Shown: piece after piece, positions 36,234 through 44,124 of the stretch
Numbering within the stretch: the stretch's first letter is position 1
Layout: every line of letters begins with the position of its first letter
Assembly: GCA_963788125.1 (NCBI GenBank)
Contig: CAWBFN010000002.1
Span: 558,001 to 622,000 of the forward strand
Direction of reading: 5' to 3'
DNA length: 64,000 bases
Origin: Bog-473 sp963788125
GTDB lineage: Bacteria; Actinomycetota; Acidimicrobiia; Acidimicrobiales; RAAP-2
Made by a program: the position numbers and the translations under genes
Notes under the pieces: generated by a model
The model's database searches: none
What the model was told of the DNA's origin: nothing
What the model saw: the letters and a program-made list of their open reading frames with translations, nothing else

Positions 36234-37624
36234 GCGGCAGAGAGTTGGTCGGCCAACCAGTCGGCGGCGGTCCGGGCCAGCACCACGTCCCGCAGGCGGG
36301 AGGCCCGGCCCCTCCGTTCCTCGGCGTCCATGCTCAGCGCCCGGTGGAGGGCGTCGGCGGTGCCGGACACGTCGAAGGGATTCACCCCGAGGGCCGCACC
36401 GGACAGCTCGTCCCAGGCTCCGGCCTCGCGGGAGAGGACGAGCACGCCGTCGGCCCGGTTGAGCAGCGGGCCCTCCTTGGCCACCAGATTGAGCCCGTCA
36501 CGCACCGGGTTGACGAGCAGGACATCGGAGATGCTCAGCGCCGCCAGCGAGTGGGTCCGGTCGTCCTCGACGTGCAGGGCGATGGGCGTCCAGGCCGGAG
36601 AGCCCCAGGTCTGGTTGATCCGCTCGGCGGTGTGCGCGATCTCGGCCCCGTAGGCGAGATACTCGGCCAAGCCCTGCCGCGAGGGATACGCCAGCGCGAC
36701 GTGGACCACCTCGCCCCGCCACTCGGGGTGGGACACCAAGAGCTCCTCGAAGGCCAGCATCCCCCGCACGATGTTCTTCGACGGCTCGACGCGGTCGACC
36801 CGCAGGACGATGCGACGTCCCCCCGTCTCGGCTCGCAGGTCCGCCACGGAGCGGGCGCACTCGGGGCCCGCCGCCTCGGACACGAGGCCCTCGTGATCCG
36901 GGGAGAGGGAGGAGATGAACGTGCGCGGCGGTCCCGCCGTGCCGGCCAAGGCCGCCAGGTAGGGGTCGGCGTAGCAGGCCCGGAATCCGGCCTCCCACCG
37001 CCGGGCGTGAAACCCACAGGCCCCGAAGCCGGCCAGGCCCGCCAGCAGCTCGCCGGCGGCGTGATCGGGCAGGGTGCGCAGCATGTTGGGGTCGGCGAAG
37101 GGGATGTGGCAGAAGTGCACGGTGCGCAGATCGGGACGGGCCTGGGACAGCATCCGGCCCAGCAACGAGAAGTGGTAGTCCTGCACCAGCACCGTCGCGC
37201 CCTCGGGGGCCCGGTCGACCACCACGTCGGCGACGGCCTGGTTGTAGGTCCGGTAGCCCTCCCAGGCCTGCCGCCAGTGCCCGTCGAACCGGGGCCGGCG
37301 CGGCAGGTCGAAGAGGTGGTGGTGGCAGAACCACAGGGTGGTGTTGGAGACGACGTCGTAGGCCTCACGGTAGGTGTCGTCGTCGACCACCACGGGGAGG
37401 AGGGTGATGCCCTCGTCCACCATGAGGCCCTGGGCGACGGCCGCCCGGTCGGCCGCCCCCATCGTCACCGAGACCCACGTCAGTCCGGTACCGGCCAGCA
37501 GCGGCCGTATCGACGAGACCAGGCCGCCGCCGCCCGAGACCCGGTGCAGCGCGCCGTCGGCGTCGAACCCGAACGAGAGCGGGCCCCGATTGGAGACGAC
37601 GATGCACCCGCCTTCCTCGTTCAC
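36209..37624 (-). CDS. otsA: Trehalose-6-phosphate synthase (GT20)
   Basis: 471 residues. N-terminal V-V-S-N-R-G-P-L with G-G-G-G-L-V, then W-F-C-H-H-H-L-F, V-Q-D-Y-H-F-S-L-L, H-I-P-F and the donor site R-V-D-R-V-E-P-S-K-N. C-terminal D-G-L-N-L-V-A-K-E binds the nucleotide sugar. It makes trehalose-6-phosphate from a nucleotide glucose and glucose-6-phosphate. Lies downstream of gpgS on the same strand after 11 bp, hinting at coordinated compatible-solute synthesis. Confidence 0.93.
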   Translation of the reverse strand: MNEEGGCIVVSNRGPLSFGFDADGALHRVSGGGGLVSSIRPLLAGTGLTWVSVTMGAADRAAVAQGLMVDEGITLLPVVVDDDTYREAYDVVSNTTLWFCHHHLFDLPRRPRFDGHWRQAWEGYRTYNQAVADVVVDRAPEGATVLVQDYHFSLLGRMLSQARPDLRTVHFCHIPFADPNMLRTLPDHAAGELLAGLAGFGACGFHARRWEAGFRACYADPYLAALAGTAGPPRTFISSLSPDHEGLVSEAAGPECARSVADLRAETGGRRIVLRVDRVEPSKNIVRGMLAFEELLVSHPEWRGEVVHVALAYPSRQGLAEYLAYGAEIAHTAERINQTWGSPAWTPIALHVEDDRTHSLAALSISDVLLVNPVRDGLNLVAKEGPLLNRADGVLVLSREAGAWDELSGAALGVNPFDVSGTADALHRALSMDAEERRGRASRLRDVVLARTAADWLADQLSAAQPPGPAA

Positions 37625-37635
37625 CGGGCGAGCGC

Positions 37636-38442
37636 CTAGCGGTTGGCGCGTGCCAGTGCGGCACGCAGGACATCGGTGGCCTGGGGCCGCAGCTCGTGGA
37701 GCGGGCGGTTGCGGTGGATGCGCACCCCGAGGTCGACCTGGGCCACCGCGCCCGCCCCCATCAGCGTCGCCACATCGATCAGCAGTCCGAGCTCGACGCC
37801 GTAGCCGTCGGTGAACCCCACCTTCTCGAAGACCCAGCGGTGCGCGGCGGTCTCGCCGGCCAGGGGCTGGCGCACCGCGGAGAGCTCGGGGAAGAGCAGC
37901 TCGAGCGCCGGGCGGGCCACCAGCTCGGTGACCCTCCCGCCGCCGGTGGGATCCCCGTGCAGCGGGCGGGTGTAGAAGCCCTTGACCAGCGCGATGTCGT
38001 CGAAGAACAGGAGCGGCCCGAGCATGCCGGTGACGAAGGCGGGGGTGGTGTTGGCGACGTCGGCGTCGAGGAAGACCACCACGTCGCCGCTGGACGCCGC
38101 CAGCGCCGCCGCCATGGCCTGGCCCTTGCCCCCGTGGGCGGCGACGCCCTGCACCACTCGTGCGCCCGCGTCGGTGGCCTGCTCGGCCGTGTCGTCGGTC
38201 GAGCCGTCATCGAGCACGATGACCTCGTCGACCAGACCGTTCCCGCCGGCCGAGGCCAGGAACGGCTGCACCACCGCCCGGACGACCGAGCCGACCGTGG
38301 ACCCCTCGTCGCGCGCCGGGATGCACACCGAGACGGTGCGCGGCCCCTTGGCCTCGAGCGCCTTGGCCGTCGGGAACTCCCCGTGGTGAAAGGTGCGTGG
38401 ACCCGCTCCGTCGGCTGTTCCCTCCTCTCCCTCTTCCGGCAC
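37636..38442 (-). CDS. gpgS: Glucosyl-3-phosphoglycerate synthase (GT81)
   Basis: 268 residues from GTG 38442; open frame extends to 38568 but overlaps the SAM-riboswitch region on the other strand, so the shorter start is preferred. GT-A fold: V-S-V-C-I-P-A-R-D-E, V-L-D-D-G-S-T-D-D-T, G-K-G-Q-A-M and the metal motif D-A-D-V. The R-V-T-E-L-V-A-R-P segment and L-A-G-E are typical of GpgS, which makes glucosyl-3-phosphoglycerate for glucosylglycerate or methylglucose lipopolysaccharides. The second-step phosphatase gpgP is not seen. Confidence 0.88.
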   Translation of the reverse strand: MPEEGEEGTADGAGPRTFHHGEFPTAKALEAKGPRTVSVCIPARDEGSTVGSVVRAVVQPFLASAGGNGLVDEVIVLDDGSTDDTAEQATDAGARVVQGVAAHGGKGQAMAAALAASSGDVVVFLDADVANTTPAFVTGMLGPLLFFDDIALVKGFYTRPLHGDPTGGGRVTELVARPALELLFPELSAVRQPLAGETAAHRWVFEKVGFTDGYGVELGLLIDVATLMGAGAVAQVDLGVRIHRNRPLHELRPQATDVLRAALARANR

Positions 38443-38523
38443 GGTCAAATCATCGCACCTGACGTGCGGCCACCCTGACCGCGCGATGGCGCACGGGTCG
38501 GGCGAGGGGCTAACATTGCGTCC

Positions 38524-38622
38524 ATCATCCAGAGCGACTGAGGGACGGGCCCGTTGACGTCGCGGCAACCGCTGCCCTCCTCACGTCGGGCAAAAGGTGC
38601 CAATGCCCGATCGATGAGGAGG
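38524..38622 (+). promoter_or_regulatory. SAM-I/SAM-IV type riboswitch (S-box) upstream of the threonine synthase operon
   Basis: The leader contains, in order, the conserved core of the S-box: CCAGAGCGACTGAGGGACGG, GGCCCGTTGACG, CGGCAACC, then a small hairpin (GCCC/GGGC) and AAAAGGTGCCAATGCC. Closing strand GATGA at 38613-38617 can pair with TCATC at 38525-38529 (P1). The second P1 strand runs into the ribosome site GAGGAGG (38616-38622), so ligand binding could hide it and block translation of the gene at 38627. The usual P4 hairpin before P1 is missing, more like SAM-IV or a shortened S-box. No U-rich terminator is seen. Confidence 0.85.
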
Positions 38623-38626
38623 ACCG

Positions 38627-39889
38627 ATGGTCGATTTTGTCACTGGGTTGCGTTGTCGGGAGTGTGGGCGCTCCTTCCCCGCGGAGGCTCGCCACGTCTG
38701 CGACTACTGCTTCGGGCCGCTCGAGGTGGCCTACGACTACGAGCGTGTCGCGGCCAACGTGACGCGGGAGCGGATCGAGGCCGGCCCGCGCACCATCTGG
38801 CGCTACCGGGACCTGCTGCCGGTCAGCGACGACGCGCCGGTCGATCTGGGCGCCGGCTTCACCCCCCTGGTGCGGGCCGACCGGCTGGCCGCCGAGCTCG
38901 GGCTGGGCGAACTGTGGATCAAGGACGACACCGCCAACCCCACGGGCTCCTTCAAGGACCGCGTGGTCTCGGTTGCGCTGACCAAGGCGCGCCAGCTCGG
39001 CTTCAAGGTGGCGGCCTGCGCCTCCACCGGCAACCTGGCCAACTCGGTCGCCGCCCATGCGGCCCGGGCCGGCATGGAGTCGGTGGTGCTGATCCCCCAC
39101 GACCTCGAGCGGGCCAAGGTGACCATGACGACGATCTACGGGGGCACCGTCATCGCCGTCGAGGGGACCTACGACGACGTCAACCGGCTGTGCGCCGAGC
39201 TGACCAGCGAGCGCCCGAGCTGGGCCTTCGTCAACGTCAATGTGCGCACCTACTACGCCGAGGGCTCCAAGACGCTCGCCTTCGAGATCGCCGAGCAGCT
39301 GGGCTGGCAGGCCCCCGATCACGTGGTGGTGCCCATCGGATCGGGCAGCCAGCTGACCAAGGTGGCCAAGGGGTTCTGGGAGCTGGGCACCGTGGGGCTG
39401 CTGGACGAGGTGCCGCACGTGCGGATATCGGGGGCCCAGGCCGAGGGGTGCTCCCCGGTGGCCACCGCCTTTGCCCAGGGGACCGACGCCATCCGGCCGG
39501 TCAAGCCCAAGACGATCGCCAAGTCGCTGGCCATCGGCAATCCGGCGGACGGGTGGTACGCCCTGCAGGCCATGCGGGAGAGCGGCGGCTCGTGCGCCTC
39601 GGTCACCGACGACGAGGTGGTCGAGGCGATCGGGCTGCTGGCCCGCACCGAGGGGATCTTCGCCGAGACGGCGGGCGGGGTGACCATCGCCGTCCTGGCC
39701 AAGCTGGTCGCCTCGGGGGCCGTCCGGCCCGATGAGCGCGTCGTGGCCCTGGTCACCGGCCACGGGCTCAAGACGGTTGAGGCACTCTCGGACTACACCG
39801 GCCCGACCGCCACCATCGCCCCCACCCTCACCGCCTTCGACGCGGCCTTCGAGGCGCACGACGACCTCAGCGAGGAGACCTTGCCATGA
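38627..39889 (+). CDS. thrC: Threonine synthase (PLP fold type II) with N-terminal zinc ribbon
   Basis: 420 residues from ATG 38627. N-terminal C10-x2-C13 and C25-x2-C28 form a zinc-ribbon-like motif, followed by the PLP core with N-P-T-G-S-F-K110-D-R (Schiff-base lysine), A-S-T-G-N-L-A-N-S and the glycine-rich phosphate site P-I-G-S-G-S-Q. It would convert O-phosphohomoserine to threonine. Two facts are unusual: a SAM riboswitch controls it, and it overlaps (ATGA) a MoaD/ThiS-like sulfur-carrier gene. Both would suit an enzyme of sulfur or methionine metabolism; a side role using O-phosphohomoserine for homocysteine is possible but unproven. Confidence 0.88.
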   Translation: MVDFVTGLRCRECGRSFPAEARHVCDYCFGPLEVAYDYERVAANVTRERIEAGPRTIWRYRDLLPVSDDAPVDLGAGFTPLVRADRLAAELGLGELWIKDDTANPTGSFKDRVVSVALTKARQLGFKVAACASTGNLANSVAAHAARAGMESVVLIPHDLERAKVTMTTIYGGTVIAVEGTYDDVNRLCAELTSERPSWAFVNVNVRTYYAEGSKTLAFEIAEQLGWQAPDHVVVPIGSGSQLTKVAKGFWELGTVGLLDEVPHVRISGAQAEGCSPVATAFAQGTDAIRPVKPKTIAKSLAIGNPADGWYALQAMRESGGSCASVTDDEVVEAIGLLARTEGIFAETAGGVTIAVLAKLVASGAVRPDERVVALVTGHGLKTVEALSDYTGPTATIAPTLTAFDAAFEAHDDLSEETLP

Positions 39890-40161
39890 GCCTGACGATC
39901 CGCATCCCCACCCAGCTGCGCGACCTGACCGGGGGCGCCGGCCAGGTCGAGGTGGAGGCGGCCAGCGTGGGGGAGGCGCTCAAGGCCCTCGACGCGGCCC
40001 ACGCCGGCGTGGCCGACCGCCTCTTCGACGACTCCGGCGGCCTGCGGCGGTCCGTCAACGTGTTCCTGGCCGACGAGGACGTGCGCTTCCTCGAGGGTCT
40101 TGCAACGCCAATTGCGGCCGGGCAGACGCTCTCCATCGTCCCCGCCGTCGCCGGGGGGTAG
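39886..40161 (+). CDS. MoaD/ThiS-family sulfur carrier protein with C-terminal Gly-Gly
   Basis: 91 residues from ATG 39886, overlapping the threonine synthase stop. The ubiquitin-like pattern (S-L-T-I-R-I-P-T-Q-L-R-D-L-T, later R-S-V-N-V-F-L-A-D-E-D-V-R, then L-S-I-V-P-A-V-A-G-G) and the terminal G90-G91 match carriers that are adenylated and thiocarboxylated, such as MoaD, ThiS, CysO and HcyS. No moaE, thiG, cysM or activating ThiF/MoeB gene is nearby, so its partner is likely the threonine-synthase-like enzyme or one encoded elsewhere. From memory, a thrC-MoaD-like-groEL2 order also occurs in Streptomyces. Confidence 0.88.
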   Translation: MSLTIRIPTQLRDLTGGAGQVEVEAASVGEALKALDAAHAGVADRLFDDSGGLRRSVNVFLADEDVRFLEGLATPIAAGQTLSIVPAVAGG

Positions 40162-40216
40162 GTAGGTAGGTAGGCCGGCCGCACGGCCCGGGACCGGCCG
40201 GTCCGGCCGGCCGTGC
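40157..40216 (+). repeat. (GGTA)n repeat across the moaD-like stop, followed by a GC-rich hairpin
   Basis: GGTA is repeated four times from 40157, starting in the last glycine codon and stop of the sulfur carrier. Directly after it, GCACGGCC (40181-40188) pairs with GGCCGTGC (40209-40216) around a perfect GGACCGGCCGGTCC palindrome (40191-40204). The hairpin lacks a T run, so it is a doubtful terminator; it lies 60 bp before the CIRCE operator. Confidence 0.5.
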
Positions 40217-40277
40217 CGCGGCCTGACCAGCCTGTCCGCGGCTGCTCTTGCGCGCGGCGCCCGGGCGTGGTTTCCTA

Positions 40278-40304
40278 TTAGCACTCGACAGATGAGAGTG
40301 CTAA
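40278..40304 (+). promoter_or_regulatory. CIRCE operator (HrcA binding site) before groEL
   Basis: TTAGCACTC at 40278-40286, nine-base spacer, GAGTGCTAA at 40296-40304: a perfect match to the CIRCE inverted repeat. HrcA binds it and represses chaperone genes until heat stress. It lies 43 bp before the groEL start, so it probably also sits in the 5' leader of the message. Confidence 0.96.
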
Positions 40305-40346
40305 TGGTCCTCGATGGGCCAGCGGAACGATGGAGGAACACACCAG

Positions 40347-41969
40347 ATGGCCAAGTTGATCGCCTTCGACGAGGAAGCCCGGCGCGGGCTCGAAACCGGC
40401 ATGAACAAGCTGGCGGATGCCGTGCGCGTGACCCTCGGCCCGAAAGGCCGCAACGTAGTTCTCGACAAGAAGTGGGGCGCCCCCACCATCACCAACGACG
40501 GGGTGTCCATCGCCAAGGAGATCGATCTCGAGGACCCCTTCGAGAAGATCGGCGCCGAGCTCGTCAAGGAAGTAGCCAAGAAGACCGACGACGTGGCCGG
40601 TGACGGCACCACCACGGCCACGGTACTGGCCTGGGCCATGGTGCACGAGGGCCTGCGCAACGTGGCGGCCGGTGCCAACCCGATGTCGCTCAAGCGGGGG
40701 ATTGAGGCCGCGGTGGAGACGGCGGTCACGTCCATCCACAGCATCGCCAAGGAGACCGAGTCCAAGGAGCAGATCGCCCAGGTCGCCTCCATTTCGGCCG
40801 CCGACACGGAGATCGGCGAAATGATCTCCGAGGCCATCGACAAGGTCGGCCGCGACGGCGTCATCACCGTCGAGGAGTCGCAGACCTTCGGCATGGACAT
40901 GGACCTGGTCGAAGGGATGCGCTTCGACAAGGGCTACATCGCTCCCTACTTCGTGACCGACCCCGAGCGCATGGAGGCGGTGCTCGAGGATGCCTTCATC
41001 CTGCTCGTCGGCTCGAAGATCACGGCCGTGCGCGACCTGCTGCCGGTGCTCGAGAAGGTGATGCAGGGCGGCAAGCCGCTACTGATCATCGCCGAGGACG
41101 TGGAGGGCGAGGCCCTGGCCACCCTGGTGGTCAACAAGATCCGCGGCACCTTCCGCTCGGTCGCCGTCAAGGCACCGGGCTTCGGTGAGCGCCGCAAGGC
41201 CATGCTCCAGGACATCGCCATCCTCACCGGCGGCCAGGTGGTCACCGAAGAGGTCGGGCTGAAGCTGGAGAACGTCACGGTCGACCTGCTGGGCAGCGCC
41301 CGCAAGGTCGTCGTCACCAAGGACGAGACCACCATCGTCGAAGGTGCGGGGTCGGAGTCCGACATCAAGGGACGGATCAACCAGATCAAGGCCGAGATCG
41401 AGAACACCGACTCCGACTACGACCGGGAGAAGCTGCAGGAGCGGCTGGCCAAGCTGTCCGGTGGCGTGGCCGTGATCAAGGTCGGCGCGGCGACCGAGGT
41501 CGAGCTCAAGGAGAAGAAGCACCGTATCGAGGACGCGGTCTCGACGACCAAGGCGGCCATCGAAGAGGGTGTGGTTCCCGGCGGGGGCGTCGCCCTGCTG
41601 CGGGCGCAGCAGGCCATCCTCGACCGGGCCGAGAAGCTCGAGGGTGACGAGGCGACCGGAGCCCGCATCGTGGCCAAGGCCGTCGAGGAGCCGCTGAAGC
41701 AGATTGCGGTGAACGCCGGCCTCGAAGGTGGCGTCATCGTCGACAAGGTTCGCCACCTCAAGGGAGCGCACGGTCTCAACGCCGCCACCGGCGAGTACGG
41801 CGACCTGTTCAAGGAAGGCGTCATCGACGCCGCCAAGGTGACCCGCTCGGCGCTGCAGAACGCGGCCTCCATCGCCGCCCTGTTCCTCACGACCGAGGCG
41901 GTCATCGTGGACAAGCCCGAGGAGAACGCCGGAGCCGGCATGCCCGGCGGCGGGATGGACGACTACTAA
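40347..41969 (+). CDS. groL: Chaperonin GroEL (60 kDa)
   Basis: 540 residues from ATG 40347, with GGAGG upstream; ATG/GTG-like starts further up are inside the leader. Family marks: T-L-G-P-K-G-R-N-V, G-D-G-T-T-T-A-T-V-L and the C-terminal G-G-G-M tail ending M-P-G-G-G-M-D-D-Y. No groES precedes it, so this is a stand-alone (groEL2-type) copy under HrcA control; a groES-groEL pair is expected elsewhere. Confidence 0.96.
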   Translation: MAKLIAFDEEARRGLETGMNKLADAVRVTLGPKGRNVVLDKKWGAPTITNDGVSIAKEIDLEDPFEKIGAELVKEVAKKTDDVAGDGTTTATVLAWAMVHEGLRNVAAGANPMSLKRGIEAAVETAVTSIHSIAKETESKEQIAQVASISAADTEIGEMISEAIDKVGRDGVITVEESQTFGMDMDLVEGMRFDKGYIAPYFVTDPERMEAVLEDAFILLVGSKITAVRDLLPVLEKVMQGGKPLLIIAEDVEGEALATLVVNKIRGTFRSVAVKAPGFGERRKAMLQDIAILTGGQVVTEEVGLKLENVTVDLLGSARKVVVTKDETTIVEGAGSESDIKGRINQIKAEIENTDSDYDREKLQERLAKLSGGVAVIKVGAATEVELKEKKHRIEDAVSTTKAAIEEGVVPGGGVALLRAQQAILDRAEKLEGDEATGARIVAKAVEEPLKQIAVNAGLEGGVIVDKVRHLKGAHGLNAATGEYGDLFKEGVIDAAKVTRSALQNAASIAALFLTTEAVIVDKPEENAGAGMPGGGMDDY

Positions 41970-42051
41970 GCCGCCACCCGACGCCCGGACCCGCCCGGGG
42001 CGGGGCCGTCTCCCGTCAGATGGCACCGCACCGGCACCACACGCATGCGAC

Positions 42052-42076
42052 AAGAGCGCCCCTCGGGGCGCTCTTT
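42052..42076 (+). terminator. Rho-independent terminator after groEL
   Basis: AAGAGCGCCC (42052-42061) pairs with GGGCGCTCTT (42066-42075) around a CTCG loop and is followed by a short T run. It ends the groEL transcript 80 bp after its stop and just before the coproheme decarboxylase gene. Confidence 0.85.
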
Positions 42077-42090
42077 CGCGTGGCACGGCG

Positions 42091-42813
42091 ATGACTCCCT
42101 ACACTGAGCCGGTGGCTGCCGACTCCCCGCTCGTCCCCTCGGTCGGCCTGGCCGTGCTCCACCTCTTCTGCCGCGTCCCCCCGGGCCCCGCCTTCGACGC
42201 GCCGTCGCTCAAGGGTGCGCTGGCCGCCGCCCGGGACGAGGGCTACCAGGTGGTGCCGGCCGCGCTGCTGGGCCACAAGGCCGACCTGGGCCTCATGGTG
42301 CTGGGCCCCGACCTGTGGCGCCTGCGTCTCCTCCAGACCGAGGTCCAGCGGGCCGGCGCGGTCCCCGTGGCGTCCTACGTCTCGCTGACCGAGCTGTCCG
42401 AGTACGCCGCGGGGGTGCCCGAGGAGATGCGCCAGGCTCGCCTCTTCCCCCGGCTCCCCCCCGAGGGCAAGGCCGCCTTCTGCTTCTATCCGATGTCCAA
42501 GCGCCGCTCGGCCGACCACAACTGGTACAGCCTCGACTTCGAGGCCCGTAAGGACCTCATGATGGGGCACGGGAAGGTCGGGCGCACCTTTGCGGGACGG
42601 ATCCTGCAGGTCATCACCGGGTCGACCGGTCTGGACGACTTCGAGTGGGGGGTCACCCTCTTCGGGGTGCACCCCGACGACCTCAAGGACTGCGTCTACG
42701 AGATGCGGTTCGACGAGGCGTCCGCCCACTACGCCGAGTTCGGTCCCTTCTACACCGGCATGGTCGGGGACCTCGACACCGTGCTGGCCGCCGTCTCGGG
42801 AACCTCCGCGTGA
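42091..42813 (+). CDS. chdC: Coproheme decarboxylase / chlorite dismutase family (HemQ)
   Basis: 240 residues from ATG 42091. The C-F-Y133-P-M-S-K-R-R motif carries the radical tyrosine, H160 in M-M-G-H-G-K-V-G-R is the likely heme ligand, and D-D-F-E-W-G-V-T-L-F follows. Lack of the distal arginine pattern of true chlorite dismutases favours ChdC, which turns coproheme into heme b in the coproporphyrin-dependent route of Gram-positive bacteria. Overlaps larE by GTGA. Confidence 0.9.
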   Translation: MTPYTEPVAADSPLVPSVGLAVLHLFCRVPPGPAFDAPSLKGALAAARDEGYQVVPAALLGHKADLGLMVLGPDLWRLRLLQTEVQRAGAVPVASYVSLTELSEYAAGVPEEMRQARLFPRLPPEGKAAFCFYPMSKRRSADHNWYSLDFEARKDLMMGHGKVGRTFAGRILQVITGSTGLDDFEWGVTLFGVHPDDLKDCVYEMRFDEASAHYAEFGPFYTGMVGDLDTVLAAVSGTSA

Positions 42814-43637
42814 CGGCGTCGCTCGAGGCCCTCCGCGACGAGCTGCGCCATCTGGGGCGGGTGGTCGTGGCCTTCAGCGGCGGCGCCGACTCGGCGTTGC
42901 TGGCCAAGGTGGCGCACGACACCCTGGGCCGTGCCCGGGTGCTGTGTGCGACGGCGATCTCGCCCTCGCTCGCCGGCGCGGAGGCCGACGACTGCCGGGC
43001 CCTGGCCCGGGAGTGGGGTCTGCGCTGGGTGGGGGTGCCCACCGACGAGATGCAGGATCCGGCCTACGTGGCCAACGAGGCGGACCGCTGCGCACGCTGC
43101 AAGACGGCCTTGATGTCGGCCCTCGGCCCGTTGGCCCGGGCCGAGTCGGCTCGGGTGGTCCTCGGGGTCAACGTCAGCGACCTGGGGGACCACCGGCCGG
43201 GCCAGGCCGCCGCGGCGTCGGGCGGAGCCACCTTCCCCCTGGTGCAGGCCGGCTTCACCAAGGAGGACATCCGGCACTGGTCGAAGCAGCTGGGCCTGCG
43301 CACCTGGGACAAGCCGGCCGCGGCCTGCCTGGCCTCGCGCCTGCCCTACGGCACCCCCGTCACGCTGGGCCGCCTCGCCGCCGTCGACGCCGCCGAGGCG
43401 GCGCTGCGGGCGCTCGGTTTCGGGCAGCTCCGGGTGCGCCACCACGGGACGGCGGCCCGGCTCGAGGTGGAAGACGGGGTGCTGGCCGAGGTGCTGGCCC
43501 GCCGGCACGAGGTGGTGACCGCGGTGCGATCGGCCGGTTTCACCTTCGTGGCGCTGGACCTGGAAGGCTTCCGCTCGGGCAGCCTGAATCGGATGCTGGG
43601 CGCGACCGAGCCGAGCGTCGACGCGGGCCGGACGTGA
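42810..43637 (+). CDS. larE: LarE-like ATP-dependent sulfur transferase (nickel-pincer cofactor), three-cysteine type
   Basis: 275 residues from GTG 42810. PP-loop S-G-G-A-D-S at 23-28 activates the substrate by adenylation; C173 in A-A-A-C-L-A-S-R-L-P-Y corresponds to the sulfur-donating cysteine of L. plantarum LarE. C94 and C97 form an additional R-C-A-R-C-K motif, as in LarE proteins that carry an iron-sulfur cluster and may be reused rather than sacrificed. LarB and LarC are encoded 9-11 kb away on the other strand. A NIL-domain gene overlaps its end. Confidence 0.87.
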   Translation: MTASLEALRDELRHLGRVVVAFSGGADSALLAKVAHDTLGRARVLCATAISPSLAGAEADDCRALAREWGLRWVGVPTDEMQDPAYVANEADRCARCKTALMSALGPLARAESARVVLGVNVSDLGDHRPGQAAAASGGATFPLVQAGFTKEDIRHWSKQLGLRTWDKPAAACLASRLPYGTPVTLGRLAAVDAAEAALRALGFGQLRVRHHGTAARLEVEDGVLAEVLARRHEVVTAVRSAGFTFVALDLEGFRSGSLNRMLGATEPSVDAGRT

Positions 43638-43873
43638 GCCAGGTTCGGGTGAAGCTCACCTTTCCCGAGTCCGAGGTGCGCCGCCCCGTCCTGGCCACCC
43701 TGGTGCGCCGGTTCGACGTGGAGCCGAACATCCGCCGGGCCGACGTGGAGGAGCACCGGGGGTGGATCGTCTGCGAGCTGGACGGTGACGCGTCGCAGGT
43801 CGAGGCGGCGCTCGACTGGCTCCGCCAGGAGGGCATCACGGTCGATCTGCTCGGTGACCTGCTGGAGAGCTGA
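43634..43873 (+). CDS. Stand-alone NIL domain protein
   Basis: 79 residues from GTG 43634 (GTGA overlap with larE). The whole protein is one NIL domain: K-L-T-F-P-E-S-E-V-R-R-P-V, then N-I-R-R-A-D-V-E and W-I-V-C-E-L-D-G-D. NIL domains occur at the C-terminus of the methionine importer MetN and in some ferredoxins, where they sense or bind sulfur-containing ligands. Next to LarE a role in sulfur delivery is plausible, but not known. Confidence 0.82.
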   Translation: MSQVRVKLTFPESEVRRPVLATLVRRFDVEPNIRRADVEEHRGWIVCELDGDASQVEAALDWLRQEGITVDLLGDLLES

Positions 43874-43878
43874 ACCGC

Positions 43879-44079
43879 TCAGCGCGCCCGGGGCCCGTCG
43901 TCGTCGCCCCGGCGGACCTGCCACCCGGCCTGGGAGACCTTTCGGGGTTCGTAGAACACGCAGCCGTCGGGACAGCCGAAGGGGAGGGGCTCGTTGGCGT
44001 CGACCTTGCAGCGCTCGAGGCGGTCCCCCCGGGGCGTCGTTCGCATCACATAGTGACGGCAGTCCTCGTTGACGGGCAC
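43879..44079 (-). CDS. Small four-cysteine protein, unknown
   Basis: 66 residues from ATG 44079. Cysteines at C7, C24, C36 and C40 in E-D-C-R-H, E-R-C-K-V and F-G-C-P-D-G-C suggest a zinc or iron-sulfur site. The N-terminal M-R-T-T-P-R-G-D pattern and F-Y-E-P-R-K-V look conserved-protein-like rather than random, and codon use fits the region. Its 3' end lies 5 bp from the NIL gene; it starts back to back with the NUDIX gene. Confidence 0.6.
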   Translation of the reverse strand: MPVNEDCRHYVMRTTPRGDRLERCKVDANEPLPFGCPDGCVFYEPRKVSQAGWQVRRGDDDGPRAR

Positions 44080-44124
44080 GGTCCATTCTGGCTCACCGGG
44101 CGTGGCGCGGTAGCGTCACCGGTT

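Noticed and set aside
38443..38568. N-terminal extension of GpgS to 38568
   Set aside because: It would overlap the riboswitch and has no similarity to GpgS; GTG 38442 suits the family better.
42091..42813. True chlorite dismutase
   Set aside because: The YPMSKRR tyrosine and Gram-positive heme context fit coproheme decarboxylase.
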